NCBI GenBank assembly: GCA_022729575.1
Contig: DZAL01000013.1
Coordinates: 1 to 54,870 of the forward strand
DNA length: 54,870 nt
Direction of reading: 5' to 3'
DNA from: Thiomargarita sp.
GTDB lineage: Bacteria > Pseudomonadota > Gammaproteobacteria > Beggiatoales > Beggiatoaceae
Made by a program: the position numbers and the translations under genes. Position 1 is the stretch's first letter. The number at the start of each line of letters is the position of its first letter. Below, piece after piece: positions 1-9,000 of the stretch. The notes beneath the pieces were generated by a model, which worked only from the letters and a program-made list of their open reading frames with translations, was not told the DNA's origin and searched no databases.

Positions 1-61
1 CCCTGCGGTTTGGCCAAACTTATTATGGGACAACTAGATAAGGATATTACTATATCTCGCC
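1..61. repeat. Right half of a TA-ended MITE-like repeat (copy 1)
   Basis: Positions 1-57 match the right half of the element at 17618-17733 (TTTGGCCAAAC, TTATGGGACAACT, GATAAGGATATTACTATA) with few differences. The rest lies outside the window. It sits exactly where the PAS gene should continue. Confidence 0.75.
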
Positions 62-611
62 CCACCGATTGAAATTCTATGATTTGACCGTGGTCATTTG
101 AAATGGCGGAATTAATCCATTGTTGCCAAGTGACTGAACCATCCGCGGCCGCGGACGGGTGTTCATGTATTATAGTCTGAGCGGCCTTCGGATTATCAAT
201 CAGTTGTTGTATACCGGCCAGTGTAATTTCATGAAGATGAGGAGACACCAAAGTTAAAAATTTTTGCCCTAACAATTGTTCTGGGGTTTGGCCAAAATGA
301 CGACAGTATGCTTGATTGACAAAGGTTAGAGTAGTGTCGGGTAAAAAACGACAAATCAGTTCACTTTGATTTTGAATTATCGCTTGATACCGCGCCTCAC
401 TGTGATGCAGGGCTTCTACTATCCTTTGATGTTCAGTCATTTTCTTAAACCAAACTATTTTAGTCATCAACAGGGTCATAATAACCAGGACTATCAAACT
501 TTTGGTATAACCTTCTAATAAACAAAAAGCGAAAGTGAAAGTGAAAGTCAATAAAAGAGAGAGGCTAATATTAATAAAAAATAATCGAGGATTGAAAGTG
601 AACGTATTCAT
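1..611 (-). CDS. PAS-domain membrane sensor protein, partial (runs off window)
   Basis: The reading frame is open from an ATG at 611 to the window edge. The first ~55 residues hold two hydrophobic stretches (FFINISLSLLLTFTFTFAF and LIVLVIMTLLM), so the protein starts in the inner membrane. A PAS domain follows (about residues 65-190), with SEARYQAIIQNQSELICRF and FVNQAYCRHFGQTPEQLLGQ, and ends in the PAC-like SVGRDI. Family knowledge predicts a kinase or cyclase output domain next, usually after DITERK. Here the frame instead enters a repeat (positions 1-60) that also occurs at 17618-17733, giving DIVISLSSCPI. The gene is therefore probably interrupted at this point. The upstream SD is weak. 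The start is the only ATG before the hydrophobic segment. Confidence 0.75.
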   Translation of the reverse strand, partial: MNTFTFNPRLFFINISLSLLLTFTFTFAFCLLEGYTKSLIVLVIMTLLMTKIVWFKKMTEHQRIVEALHHSEARYQAIIQNQSELICRFLPDTTLTFVNQAYCRHFGQTPEQLLGQKFLTLVSPHLHEITLAGIQQLIDNPKAAQTIIHEHPSAAADGSVTWQQWINSAISNDHGQIIEFQSVGRDIVISLSSCPIISLAKPQ

Positions 612-730
612 GGAGATAAAATTATTAATTAAGTGCAATGAAAACTCTGAGTGTCTCAGAAAATTTTAGGATTTCAAGTTCAAGGTTTAGTCACGCCTTT
701 TACGCCCAACCACCCCCAACCCCTCCTTAG

Positions 731-866
731 TAAGGCTACTCTATGCACATAAGTTTGTAACCTGTTGAAATTAAATGTAATTCCAAAACGAGGCCAAAAA
801 TTATTTCTTTGGTTTATCAATGGCTTAACTGATTTACCATGAACTTGTGTGCATAGAGTAGCCTTA
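731..866. mobile_element. Small TIR element (MITE), about 135 bp
   Basis: The ends 731-755 and 842-866 are inverted repeats of 25 bp with one mismatch (TAAGGCTACTCTATGCACA...). TA lies at both outer ends, as expected for an IS630/Tc1-type target duplication. There is no coding capacity. It is inserted within a palindromic repeat whose halves flank it (CCCCTCCTTAG / GCCAGGGAGTGG). Confidence 0.7.
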
Positions 867-1100
867 GCCAGGGAGTGGTTCCGGTCAATTTAACCACCCC
901 CAAGCCCTCCTTAGCAAGAGTGTTCCGGAGATTGAGAGCCTAAGTCTGGTGTAATTCTTCATTAGAGTATAATCTAATAGTAGATATATATTTTTCCACT
1001 GTTTATTTGAGCATTTAAATAAAATTTATTGTTTTATTATATAACATAACAAATATGTAAATTTAACTAATTGATTATTATACAAAAAAAAATATTTTTC

Positions 1101-1126
1101 GGGAAAAATCGAATTTGTTACGTTTA
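1101..1126 (+). promoter_or_regulatory. Shared upstream motif, copy A (ECF-promoter-like)
   Basis: GGGAAAAATCGAATTTGT followed by TACGTTTAC. The same 18 bases, followed by CACGTTAAC, occur at 2811-2836 before the anti-sigma-like gene. GGGAAA with a downstream CGTT at 14-nt spacing resembles extracytoplasmic-function sigma promoters. This is inference from two copies only. Confidence 0.5.
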
Positions 1127-1239
1127 CTTATAAATATAAGCTATCAAGAATCATAAACCATAGATAAATATTATAGAATTTACGTTAAATGTCTATAGGT
1201 ACAAATCAGTTAATTTGCACTTATGAGGTATAAAATAAA

Positions 1240-1488
1240 ATGTTAGAAACTATTCAGATTTTTAATTGGAATCGTGCCACTCATGATATTTATGAAACCC
1301 TGAAACGACTGGCAACTCATGGGTTGGTTTGTAAAGAAAATATTCACACACTAGCTATTAAATCTGGTTATTGTTTTAGTACGGTGCAACGATCACTTAA
1401 AAAGTTAGAATTACAACGCTGTATTCGGGTAGAGCACCGCTTTGATCGACGACACCGACCACTGGCAAATCGCTATTTTTTGCTATAA
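1240..1488 (+). CDS. Small helix-turn-helix protein
   Basis: 82 residues. The central part (about 15-70) has the shape of a winged HTH: LKRLATHGLVCKENIHTLAI, then SGYCFSTVQRSLKKLE as a likely recognition helix, then a basic wing (RVEHRFDRRHRPLANRYF). It is probably a DNA-binding regulator. Replication-initiator or plasmid-type HTH proteins look similar, so the target is unknown. A GAGGT sequence lies before the ATG. It stands 100 bp upstream of the sigma-like gene in the same direction and downstream of the shared motif at 1101, so the two genes may form one unit. Confidence 0.6.
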   Translation: MLETIQIFNWNRATHDIYETLKRLATHGLVCKENIHTLAIKSGYCFSTVQRSLKKLELQRCIRVEHRFDRRHRPLANRYFLL

Positions 1489-1590
1489 CTCGTCACGCCT
1501 ACGGAGTTTGGAAACGGTCGAATTCAACATTGACCAAATTAAAGGTTTACTTGGAATTAGATCACTAAGCATATATAACTAAAGGGAAAA

Positions 1591-2637
1591 ATGTCTATGA
1601 TATTTTCATGGTTGAAAATACTGATAGCTTTGTTGAAAATCAGTATGAATAATCCGCAATCCAGTGGTAGCACAAGTAGTCACGCCCTAGAAGATTGTCC
1701 TTGTCATGGACAATTATGGCAGAATTGGTTTAAATGGCTACATAAAATGGCTAAACAGCGAATTTTTGATGAGAATCTGCGCTTAGAAGTGGAAAATTGC
1801 GTGCTAGATAAATTAGTTAAACATTGTAAACAACTGTGCGGTAACAGTGCCAGTCTAGTGAAACTAAAAATTTCTCATTGGCGAGAGGACTGCTTGAGAA
1901 AAATCCTTGGCAATTCAAGCACATTGTATCAATATGCCCGCGACAAACCTTTGTACAAAGAGGCAATGACACTCCTCAAAGGCAAGAAAAAAGATGGATT
2001 CAACGGTCAGCACCTGGTTGACACCTTAACTACAAATCATCCACAAATCGACCGTTTGGCGATTTTTGATACGGTACTCACGATTAAGGCTTACTACCTA
2101 CTGTCTTATCAGTATTCTCGTAAAATGGTTGAAGAAAACTTGCATACTGATCTGCCAGCCGTGCCGCCTTCCTGCATAGCGCAGATAGTGCAGATGATTC
2201 TAAAAAAATGTAACTTCGTGCTATTTCCAGTCTATTTGCTAACACCATTTGAAGAGAATGAAGGAGATGAAAAGGAGACGAGAATAACTGAAGGAAATCA
2301 CCCGCACCCGCCGTCGCTGGGACCAGAACAAACTTTTAACGAACAGCGAAAAGAAATCGTAAAGACCGCCGTGTTGCAATACCTTTTCGGTCAAGCTATC
2401 GCAGTTGAAACCGAACTATTACCAAAAGTATTACCTACTCTGCAACAAGTGTCGCTCACGCCAATGTCAAAACAGTTGCTGTGGTTGTTTTACTACCATG
2501 ACCAGACCGCTAAAGAAATTGTAAAAAGTGACTTTGGTAAACGATACAAATTGACAGAAAAACAAGTATTTACGCAATGTGGGCAAGCACTGAAGAAAAT
2601 ACGAGAGGCCTTGAAAAAAGAAAACTGGTTAGATTAA
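1591..2637 (+). CDS. Sigma-70 region-4-like protein (divergent sigma factor candidate)
   Basis: 348 residues. The C-terminal ~60 residues (about 288-345) read LTPMSKQLLWLFYYHDQTAK, EIVKSDFG, then LTEKQVFTQCGQALKKIREAL. This matches the pattern of sigma region 4 (L-L-Y-T-EIA-turn-V-RAL-LR). The N-terminal part has helical segments and no clear region 2. A 40-residue low-complexity stretch (EENEGDEKETRITEGNHPHPP) separates the halves, as in some sigma proteins with a linker. The next gene encodes an anti-sigma-like membrane protein, which supports the call. The start at 1591 has AAAGGG upstream; an internal ATG at 1645 has no SD. It could also be a non-sigma HTH regulator. Confidence 0.5.
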   Translation: MSMIFSWLKILIALLKISMNNPQSSGSTSSHALEDCPCHGQLWQNWFKWLHKMAKQRIFDENLRLEVENCVLDKLVKHCKQLCGNSASLVKLKISHWREDCLRKILGNSSTLYQYARDKPLYKEAMTLLKGKKKDGFNGQHLVDTLTTNHPQIDRLAIFDTVLTIKAYYLLSYQYSRKMVEENLHTDLPAVPPSCIAQIVQMILKKCNFVLFPVYLLTPFEENEGDEKETRITEGNHPHPPSLGPEQTFNEQRKEIVKTAVLQYLFGQAIAVETELLPKVLPTLQQVSLTPMSKQLLWLFYYHDQTAKEIVKSDFGKRYKLTEKQVFTQCGQALKKIREALKKENWLD

Positions 2638-2643
2638 TCAGTA

Positions 2644-2780
2644 ACTCATCTTACGCACCACCACCCCTAGCCCCTCCTTGCTAAGGCGGGGAATATTCCC
2701 TGCGGTTTCGGTAGCGCTTACTCCCCTCCTCACCAAGGAGGGGTTGGGGGTGGTTGAGTTAACCGTATGTAAAATGAATT
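2644..2780. repeat. Long palindromic repeat, CCCCTAGCCCCTCC family
   Basis: Imperfect palindrome (CACCACCCCTAGCCCCTCCTT ... AAGGAGGGGTTGGGGGTGG is split by a CCCTGCGGTTTCGG centre). Related copies lie at 12704, 28578 and 33891, and a broken one near 700-930. It sits between the sigma-like and anti-sigma-like genes. Confidence 0.8.
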
Positions 2781-2810
2781 ACCACAGCAAAAAATGTTTG
2801 GCCAGACCGG

Positions 2811-2836
2811 GGGAAAAATCGAATTTGTCACGTTAA
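2811..2836 (+). promoter_or_regulatory. Shared upstream motif, copy B (ECF-promoter-like)
   Basis: GGGAAAAATCGAATTTGT then CACGTTAAC, 72-97 bp before the anti-sigma-like ATG. Identical over 18 bases to 1101-1118 and conserved in the following ACGTT-AC. Placement before two units of one cluster suggests co-regulation, possibly by the 1591 protein. Confidence 0.5.
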
Positions 2837-2907
2837 CTATAACTAAGAGATGAATGAAAATATGAACGACGATTTTTATTAACACCAGTAACCCAGGAGA
2901 AATCAGT

Positions 2908-3906
2908 ATGACTCACTTATCACAAACTTCTGAGCAATTTAAGAATATGCTCAACACCGACGACAAGGCACTGGCGATGCTGGCTTTATGGGCCGACCTC
3001 GACCAACCACAACCCGTCAGCTCATGTCCCAAACTAGAGACACTCGCTGACTACATTGACCGCAGATTGCCAGTAGCACAGTGGCAACAAATTTCGTGGC
3101 ACCTAGAAAATTGCCCGGAATGTGCTTTTCATTACCAAGAAGTTTACGCGCTTATCCCTTGGTATCAGAAAATGGGTAGTCATGCAATATGGGTGAGATT
3201 TGACAACTTTTCAAAAGTGGTCAAATCTGTTTTAATGCGTATCATTTCGCCCACACTGCATTACTGCCAGAAAATATTTAATTATGTTCCAGAAATAGAA
3301 AAGGGATTTCGTCAACCACCCAGATTCATCATGGCGGTAGTAGCTATGAGCCTGATGGTATTGGCGACGGTAATGGTGGTTAAAATAATCTTATTTACCC
3401 CAAACTTAACCCTTACCATTGATAAGAGCTATGCAGCTCTTCTCACACAACCGTTAACGCCACAACAGCAGAAACAGCAGAAGGCACTCCACTGGGGACG
3501 GACCAACTTGGGATTTAGTGAAGTAGAAGTTTCACCGGCCCGCCAAGCCTTCCAAACCGGACTGTGGCAAGGAGGACAACAGTTGTGGCAAAGGGCGACG
3601 ACTGACCATTCATCACCGACCGAGTTGGTTACGGAATATGAATTAGGACGCTGGTTGAATTTACTATCAGTGGCAGTTGCCTCGGCCACGAAGACCCCAC
3701 CGCAATTTTGGGCACAGCAATATTTGGTCGGTGATCAAGTAATAAGTGTGCTTCGCAACACGGTCCCCAGTGAATGGCAAGCCAACGCTCTTACCAGTGT
3801 CCAACGGTTATTACCCCTGTTACAGCAGTTACAACAAGCACCCTCGCAAGCCTTGGGCTATCAACTGAGTGACCAATTGCGAGCGATGATAATGCAACTA
3901 AGTTGA
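2908..3906 (+). CDS. Anti-sigma-like membrane protein with HxxxCxxC zinc motif
   Basis: 332 residues. A cytoplasmic N-terminal zinc-binding anti-sigma motif is visible: CPKLETLADYIDRRL leading to H65-x3-C69-x2-C72. One transmembrane segment lies at about residues 140-163 (FIMAVVAMSLMVLATVMVV). The C-terminal ~165 residues would be periplasmic and are rich in Q, L and W, without a fold I can name. Anti-sigma factors of the ZAS/zf-HC2 type bind their sigma factor until an envelope signal arrives, and this fits with the upstream region-4-like protein and the downstream exported peptidase. AGGAGA lies 7 nt before the ATG. The link to the 1591 protein is inference. Confidence 0.65.
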   Translation: MTHLSQTSEQFKNMLNTDDKALAMLALWADLDQPQPVSSCPKLETLADYIDRRLPVAQWQQISWHLENCPECAFHYQEVYALIPWYQKMGSHAIWVRFDNFSKVVKSVLMRIISPTLHYCQKIFNYVPEIEKGFRQPPRFIMAVVAMSLMVLATVMVVKIILFTPNLTLTIDKSYAALLTQPLTPQQQKQQKALHWGRTNLGFSEVEVSPARQAFQTGLWQGGQQLWQRATTDHSSPTELVTEYELGRWLNLLSVAVASATKTPPQFWAQQYLVGDQVISVLRNTVPSEWQANALTSVQRLLPLLQQLQQAPSQALGYQLSDQLRAMIMQLS

Positions 3907-3949
3907 ACTAGACGGTAGTACTGAAATCTGGGTGATAAAGCCAAGAATT

Positions 3950-3979
3950 CTCGTTCCCACGCTGGCGCCTGGGAACAAG
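3950..3979. repeat. Short palindrome CTCGTTCCCACGC...GGGAACAAG
   Basis: Same family as 9469-9581 and about 50125-50160 (CTCGTTCCCACG / CGTGGGAACGAG). Lies in the 114-bp gap between the anti-sigma-like and peptidase genes. Confidence 0.7.
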
Positions 3980-4020
3980 AAAAATCTCACTTAACCATTT
4001 GTTTAAAAGAAGGAATTTTT

Positions 4021-5814
4021 ATGAACTCAACATCTATACCACGGCTATTCCAACTAGGCATAGTCCTCTTTTCAACTCTCCTCAACTCACCGAGTTGGGC
4101 TACTGAGTGCATGACCGAGGCCAGCGCTTTCATTGCCGCTTTCAATAAAATTGACCCACAACAAGGTGACCCCGAAGTGGACCAAACTTTTAAAGTATTT
4201 GAGCGAGTACAAGCGGTCGCAGATAACAACAAAAAAGGCATATTTACCTTGACGGTGGTCAATACGGAACAACTGATTATCGTGGCTTTACCTGGCAATA
4301 ATGTGGTCTTGTCCAAAGGTGCCATCACCAAACTCTATCAAGCCGCCCACCAACCATCAGAAATTGAGGCCAGTGAGGCTCGTTTAGCTTTTGTCTTAGG
4401 ACATGAATTGGGTCACTTAGTCCGTGACGATTTTATCGACGTGCAGATCTATCAAATCGTCAATGGTAACGGGGATAGTTGTCCACCCGCCGATTCCGAA
4501 GCCCAACAACTGGCCGCCGATAAAAAAGGATTTGTCTATGCCGGGATGGCCGGTTATCAAGTGGACTTGCTACTGCCGCCAGAGAATGGTCAAACCGATG
4601 ATTTTCTCACTTACTGGGTTAAACAAGCCACGCCTAAGCTCTTGGGAACATCAGAATTATCTGGTAGAATTAATAACTTACGTAAAGTTTTACAGACCTT
4701 GCAAACGCAAATCCCGCTCTTTGAATTTGGTATGCGTCTAGCTCATTTTGAACGTTGTGACGATGGGAAATACTTTTTAGAGAAATTTCAACAGGAGTTT
4801 CCAGCGCGAGAAGTGTTAAATAACCTTGGATTCTGCCACTTGCAACAAGCACGACTATTGATGGATATTCGTCAGGCTAACTTTTACTGGATGCCACTGG
4901 TGTTGGAAGTGGAAACTCAACTCAGTGCCTTGGTCCGTGGTACTAAAGCATACAAGATGCTTAAACTGATGCCCCTAAGTCGAGAAGTCAAAATCGCGTT
5001 AACTCAAGCCAGTTACTATCTCAAACAAGCCGTAGAATCTGATGTTAATTACTGGCCGGCGCGAGTAAATTTAGCTGTGGCCTACCTTTATCTCGGCAAA
5101 ACTAATCTGGCCCGAAATTTTTTATTCGAAGCCGAAGCGATTGCCCCAACCAATGTGGAGATTAAAGCGTTGCAAGCGGTGGCGTTATATGAGCAAAGTG
5201 AGCCGACACTTGATTTATGGGAGAAAGCGGTGGAGAAACTAAAAGAGTTAGCCAGCCAGTCGCCGACTACTTTCTCCATAGACTACAATTTGGCTCGTTT
5301 ATATGAGCTACGACCTCGGCCCGCCGAGGCCCAAACTTATTGGGATAAATTGCTCTTGGTCCTAGCTCAATTACCCAACCAGATTCGGACCCTCGTTTGT
5401 GACAAAACCACCTCCACTTGTCCGTCCCTCCCAATTTCCAATTATCCATCAAAACCAATGGTGCCTTGGCCAATAGAATTTGTGTGGCAACCTTTATCCA
5501 CCCAGGAATCAATCATGTCGGTACTCGAAACCTACGAGCAATTAGAATTCAAATTATCTCGTCAAGCAACTTCCCAAGGCAGTATTTATTACACGCCGCC
5601 ACGAGATCGGCAGGTACTAGAAATTGGAGATTACTTAAATATGCAAGTAGTGAAAGGTGACTGGGCACTCAATGAATTTACCAACGAATGTCGCTCACCA
5701 TTACGGCAAAGACTGATAGCCAGTGGAACATTATGGTCGTGCAATAAATGGGCGGTATTAGAGAAAGGAGGAAGAGTGAAAGAAGTCTGGGGAGTATTGA
5801 AATTGGATAAATAA
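4021..5814 (+). CDS. Exported M48-like metallopeptidase with TPR-like repeats
   Basis: 597 residues. The N-terminal signal peptide ends near SPSWA-TE (about residue 27), so it acts in the periplasm or outside. The zinc motif is H128-E-L-G-H132, in FVLGHELGHLVRDDF, after a helix typical of M48 peptidases. The usual third ligand lies in ExxAD. Here the matching text is QLAAD (Q163-D167) with the nearest Glu at 160, one helical turn earlier, so ligand identity is uncertain. The C-terminal half contains TPR-like helices (LNNLGFCHLQQARLL, VNLAVAYLYLGKTNLARNFL). This resembles BepA/LoiP-type envelope quality-control proteases. AAGAAGGA precedes the ATG. It follows the anti-sigma gene by 114 bp. Confidence 0.75.
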   Translation: MNSTSIPRLFQLGIVLFSTLLNSPSWATECMTEASAFIAAFNKIDPQQGDPEVDQTFKVFERVQAVADNNKKGIFTLTVVNTEQLIIVALPGNNVVLSKGAITKLYQAAHQPSEIEASEARLAFVLGHELGHLVRDDFIDVQIYQIVNGNGDSCPPADSEAQQLAADKKGFVYAGMAGYQVDLLLPPENGQTDDFLTYWVKQATPKLLGTSELSGRINNLRKVLQTLQTQIPLFEFGMRLAHFERCDDGKYFLEKFQQEFPAREVLNNLGFCHLQQARLLMDIRQANFYWMPLVLEVETQLSALVRGTKAYKMLKLMPLSREVKIALTQASYYLKQAVESDVNYWPARVNLAVAYLYLGKTNLARNFLFEAEAIAPTNVEIKALQAVALYEQSEPTLDLWEKAVEKLKELASQSPTTFSIDYNLARLYELRPRPAEAQTYWDKLLLVLAQLPNQIRTLVCDKTTSTCPSLPISNYPSKPMVPWPIEFVWQPLSTQESIMSVLETYEQLEFKLSRQATSQGSIYYTPPRDRQVLEIGDYLNMQVVKGDWALNEFTNECRSPLRQRLIASGTLWSCNKWAVLEKGGRVKEVWGVLKLDK

Positions 5815-5918
5815 GTACTGAAGCAACAATTTTCTCGTATTTTCTTTCGCCCCTCGCCCTTTGGGAGAGGGGCCGGGGGTGAGGGAAAATACCGCCGAAT
5901 TTATGCTTCAGAACTTAA
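5813..5918. repeat. AAGTACTGAAGC palindromic repeat (family 2, copy 1)
   Basis: Inverted ends AAGTACTGAAGC / GCTTCAGAACTT around CGCCCCTCGCCCTTTGGGAG and a CCGGGGGTGAGG core. Other copies: 22011-22115 and, inverted, 31742-31847. The last two bases of the peptidase stop codon lie in the repeat. Confidence 0.85.
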
Positions 5919-5972
5919 CCCTAATCGACAGACTTGCCCTCACCCCTCAAATCTTCATGGAATATAAATCCT

Positions 5973-6005
5973 CCAGGAGTACCAAGCGGAGCTTGGTACT
6001 CCTGG
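5973..6005. repeat. CCAGGAGTACCAAGC palindrome (family 3)
   Basis: Perfect 33-bp palindrome of CCAGGAGTACCAAGCGGAGCTTGGTACTCCTGG type. Related copies lie at 29169-29221, 31137-31183, 35829-35853 and 36890-36940. It stands between convergent genes and could stop transcription. Confidence 0.8.
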
Positions 6006-6026
6006 TTTGGGGTTGGCACTACGGAT

Positions 6027-9000
6027 TTACCATCCCCACTGCGAGGCGAACGATTTCGGGACATAGATGGGGATAGAGTATCGTCCACTGCCACTATCGC
6101 CCACAGGGGTGGGAGGAGTGTCACTGTAGTATATCACTATCACGACTTCTTGTTCTACCCCTGCATTATCTAGCAGTTTCAGTTGAATATCCACATATTC
6201 TCCCGCTTGGAGTTGAATGCTCTCCGTGTATTGGCCAATGGGACTCTTTGAATACCAGGGGATACTATTCAATTGCGCCGGCCATTGTTGAGTCGCGGCT
6301 AAGTTGGACTCCGCTTGCAGAATGGCGGTGGCGGCTAACCAGAAGGCTTCTTTTAAGCGGTCTTGGTTGGTCGTCTGCGGGAATTGACTGGCTACGTCGG
6401 CATTGTTTTCTAAAAAGCCGTTGGTGTAGAGGACCTTGACTAACTCGGTCGCGGCGGCTTCTAGTATGCTCTGGAATTGCGCCGTGCAAGTCAAGTCCTT
6501 GGTTAGGGTGAGTGAGACTTTGGCATTATTCCCCGTGCAGTCGCTTCCCCAGTTGAGGAAGGTGGCGAAGACACTGGGAGTAGCGGTCAAAGTCAGTTTT
6601 TGCCCTAGCACGTATGTACCCGTGCATGATTGGCCACTGCATGTTAGGCCGACTTTGTTACTTATCACGGTGCCGTTGCCAGTACCTATCAGGTTAACCG
6701 TGAGGGTAGCGAGTGGGCCAATAGCATCAAAATTCGCCGTGCAAGTGGTCGCCGTGGTCATGGTCACTTTGAGAATATTGGACGTGGCCGGGTCTTGGGT
6801 ATAACTGCTACCGGTGCAAGTCCACGTTTTGAACTCAAAGCCTTTGTCGGCGGTGGCCGTGAGAATCACTACGCCATCTTTGGGATAGTTGTAGTTAGCC
6901 GTTTGACAAGCGTTATCGCAGGTTAAACTCGTCGCTGTTTCTCCTCTGAGACGACCTGAAATACGGCCGCGGTCAGTATCGGCTTTGTTGACGGTTAATG
7001 GAATCCCGGCGGGCATAAACTTCGCTTCGCAGGTTTGGTCTGCCGTCATGGTCACCGTGGTCGTAGCTTCGGTCCCTGTGCAAGCACCCGCCCAGCCAGC
7101 GAATTGATTCCCAGCGTCGGGCGTAGCGGTCAAAGTGACTTGAGTGTTGGCTGCCAAATTAGCTTCGGTGCAGTCGGTGCCGCAGTCGATGCCGGTGCCT
7201 TTGATATTGCCATTCCCAGTTTTGGTCACGTTGAGGGTGTAAGTGACTGGGAGGAGTTCAAAGGTCGCGGAACAACTTTTCGCCTTATCCATCGTGACGG
7301 TGACGGTGGCAGTGGTGCCGGTGCAATCGCCAGTCCATTGTTTGAACATGGAACCGGTGGTAGCGGTGGCCGTGAGGGTCACTTGGGTATTGGGGGCGAG
7401 GTCTTCGGTGCAGTCGGTGCCACAGGTGATACCGTTGCCCGTGACTTGGCCGTTGCCGGTTTTGGTGACTGTTAAGGTGACTTTAGCTGCTGCTTCATTA
7501 TTCATATCAAAGTCATAAAGTTGCTTGACTTCGTTATCGGATAAGACGCGGTTGAAAATGCGAATGTCGTCGATGCTACCCGGCGCATAATCATTACCAT
7601 GCTTGCCTATAACAAGCCCTTTGGTATGAATGTAGCGGGTCAACACTTGTTGCATGTCACTTTTAACCTTGACTCCATTGCGATACAAAGCGATGGTCTT
7701 AGCTTGTTGATCCCAGACACCGGCTAGTTGAGTCCATTCTCGTGATGGTAGTACCTTGGAGTCTGAGACTATAAATTGTTCAGTTTGGGTATTGCTGATA
7801 GTTAATCTCGGTACATAGTAACTTCCGCCAGAGAGTATCCAACTTGCTACGGGATAGGGTTCATTTCCAGAAATGCCCTCGATGATGTTGTTTCCTGACG
7901 CAGTAGTGTTTAGCCATGCAACCACTGTGAAGCTGTTATCCATTCTGATAGACGGATCATCATTGACATTAATGTAATCATCTACACCATCAAGTTTATA
8001 GGCGCTGAACGCATTACCAAATCTATCTTCAGTCAACGTAGTGCCATTGATAAATTCACCATGATTACCATAGCCACTGCTGTCTTCTGCATTGCCACTG
8101 AAGCGATAGCACGCCATCAGCCCGTCAAGGTTGTTACTACAACTGGTGGCAGGAGTGACCTTGGTGAAGCTGGCCGAACAACTTTTGGCAGTATTCAAGG
8201 AAATTCTGACAAAAGAGGTTGTTCCCTGACAATCACCAGACCACTTGGCAAATTTGTAGCCAGGCGCAGGTTTAGCTTCTAACCCCACCGGGAGGTTAGC
8301 AGGCAATTGGGCACTACAACTCGTGCCATTGATACCGCACTTAATATCAGTGCTAATGACCGTGCCTTCGGTAGAAGGAATAACAGTCAGGGTAGTTGGT
8401 GAATTTGGCTTGATAGTTCCACAAGTCTTTAGTTTCAATCCTGAAGGTAGTAAAGGGGTAACAGAGGAATGCCCCCAACAACTTGCTGTCCCGTCAGTCT
8501 TTATGCCACAAAACCGGGCATAACCAGCAGAAATTTGGGTAAAAGTTTCGGTTGCTGGAGGAAGGATTACATAGCGTAGATAGTCTCCCCAACAAGCCAA
8601 TGTACCATCTGTTCTTATGGCACAATTGAAACTTCCAACATCAACTTGACTGAAGGTGCCTGGAAAAGGAGTAAACGTTCCCGCAGTGGCAGGACTGGTC
8701 TGGTTGTTTAAACCCCAACAAAGAAGGGTACCGTCAGTTTTAATTCCACAAGAGGTGTTACCACCCACTACGTAAACAAAAGTATCTGATGGAGGAATCG
8801 CTTGACCATATTGATTCTCTCCCCAACACACTGCTTTACCGTCTGTTTTAAGGGCGCATTGTCCATTAACCTGAGTGAAAGTACCAGGTGGAGTAACTCG
8901 AAATAAGTTTGCCCGCATCCAAGAGGACAGAACACCATTTGTTCTTAAAGCATAACCGCCGCCACCCAAAGCACCACGAATGCCTTGTACCTGGGTAAAT

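Larger units (their letters stand above)
612..1239. other. Intergenic region with degraded palindrome, MITE and AT-rich leader
   Basis: No supportable ORF. About 690-930 is a broken copy of the CCACCCCCAACCCCTCCTT palindromic repeat, interrupted by a 25-bp-TIR element (731-866). Positions 960-1240 are strongly AT-rich and contain the shared motif at 1101-1126. Confidence 0.7.

Noticed and set aside
6436..7518. ORFs of 90-146 codons antisense to the large exported protein
   Set aside because: Reverse reading of repetitive InlB-type units; the minus-strand protein is clearly real.
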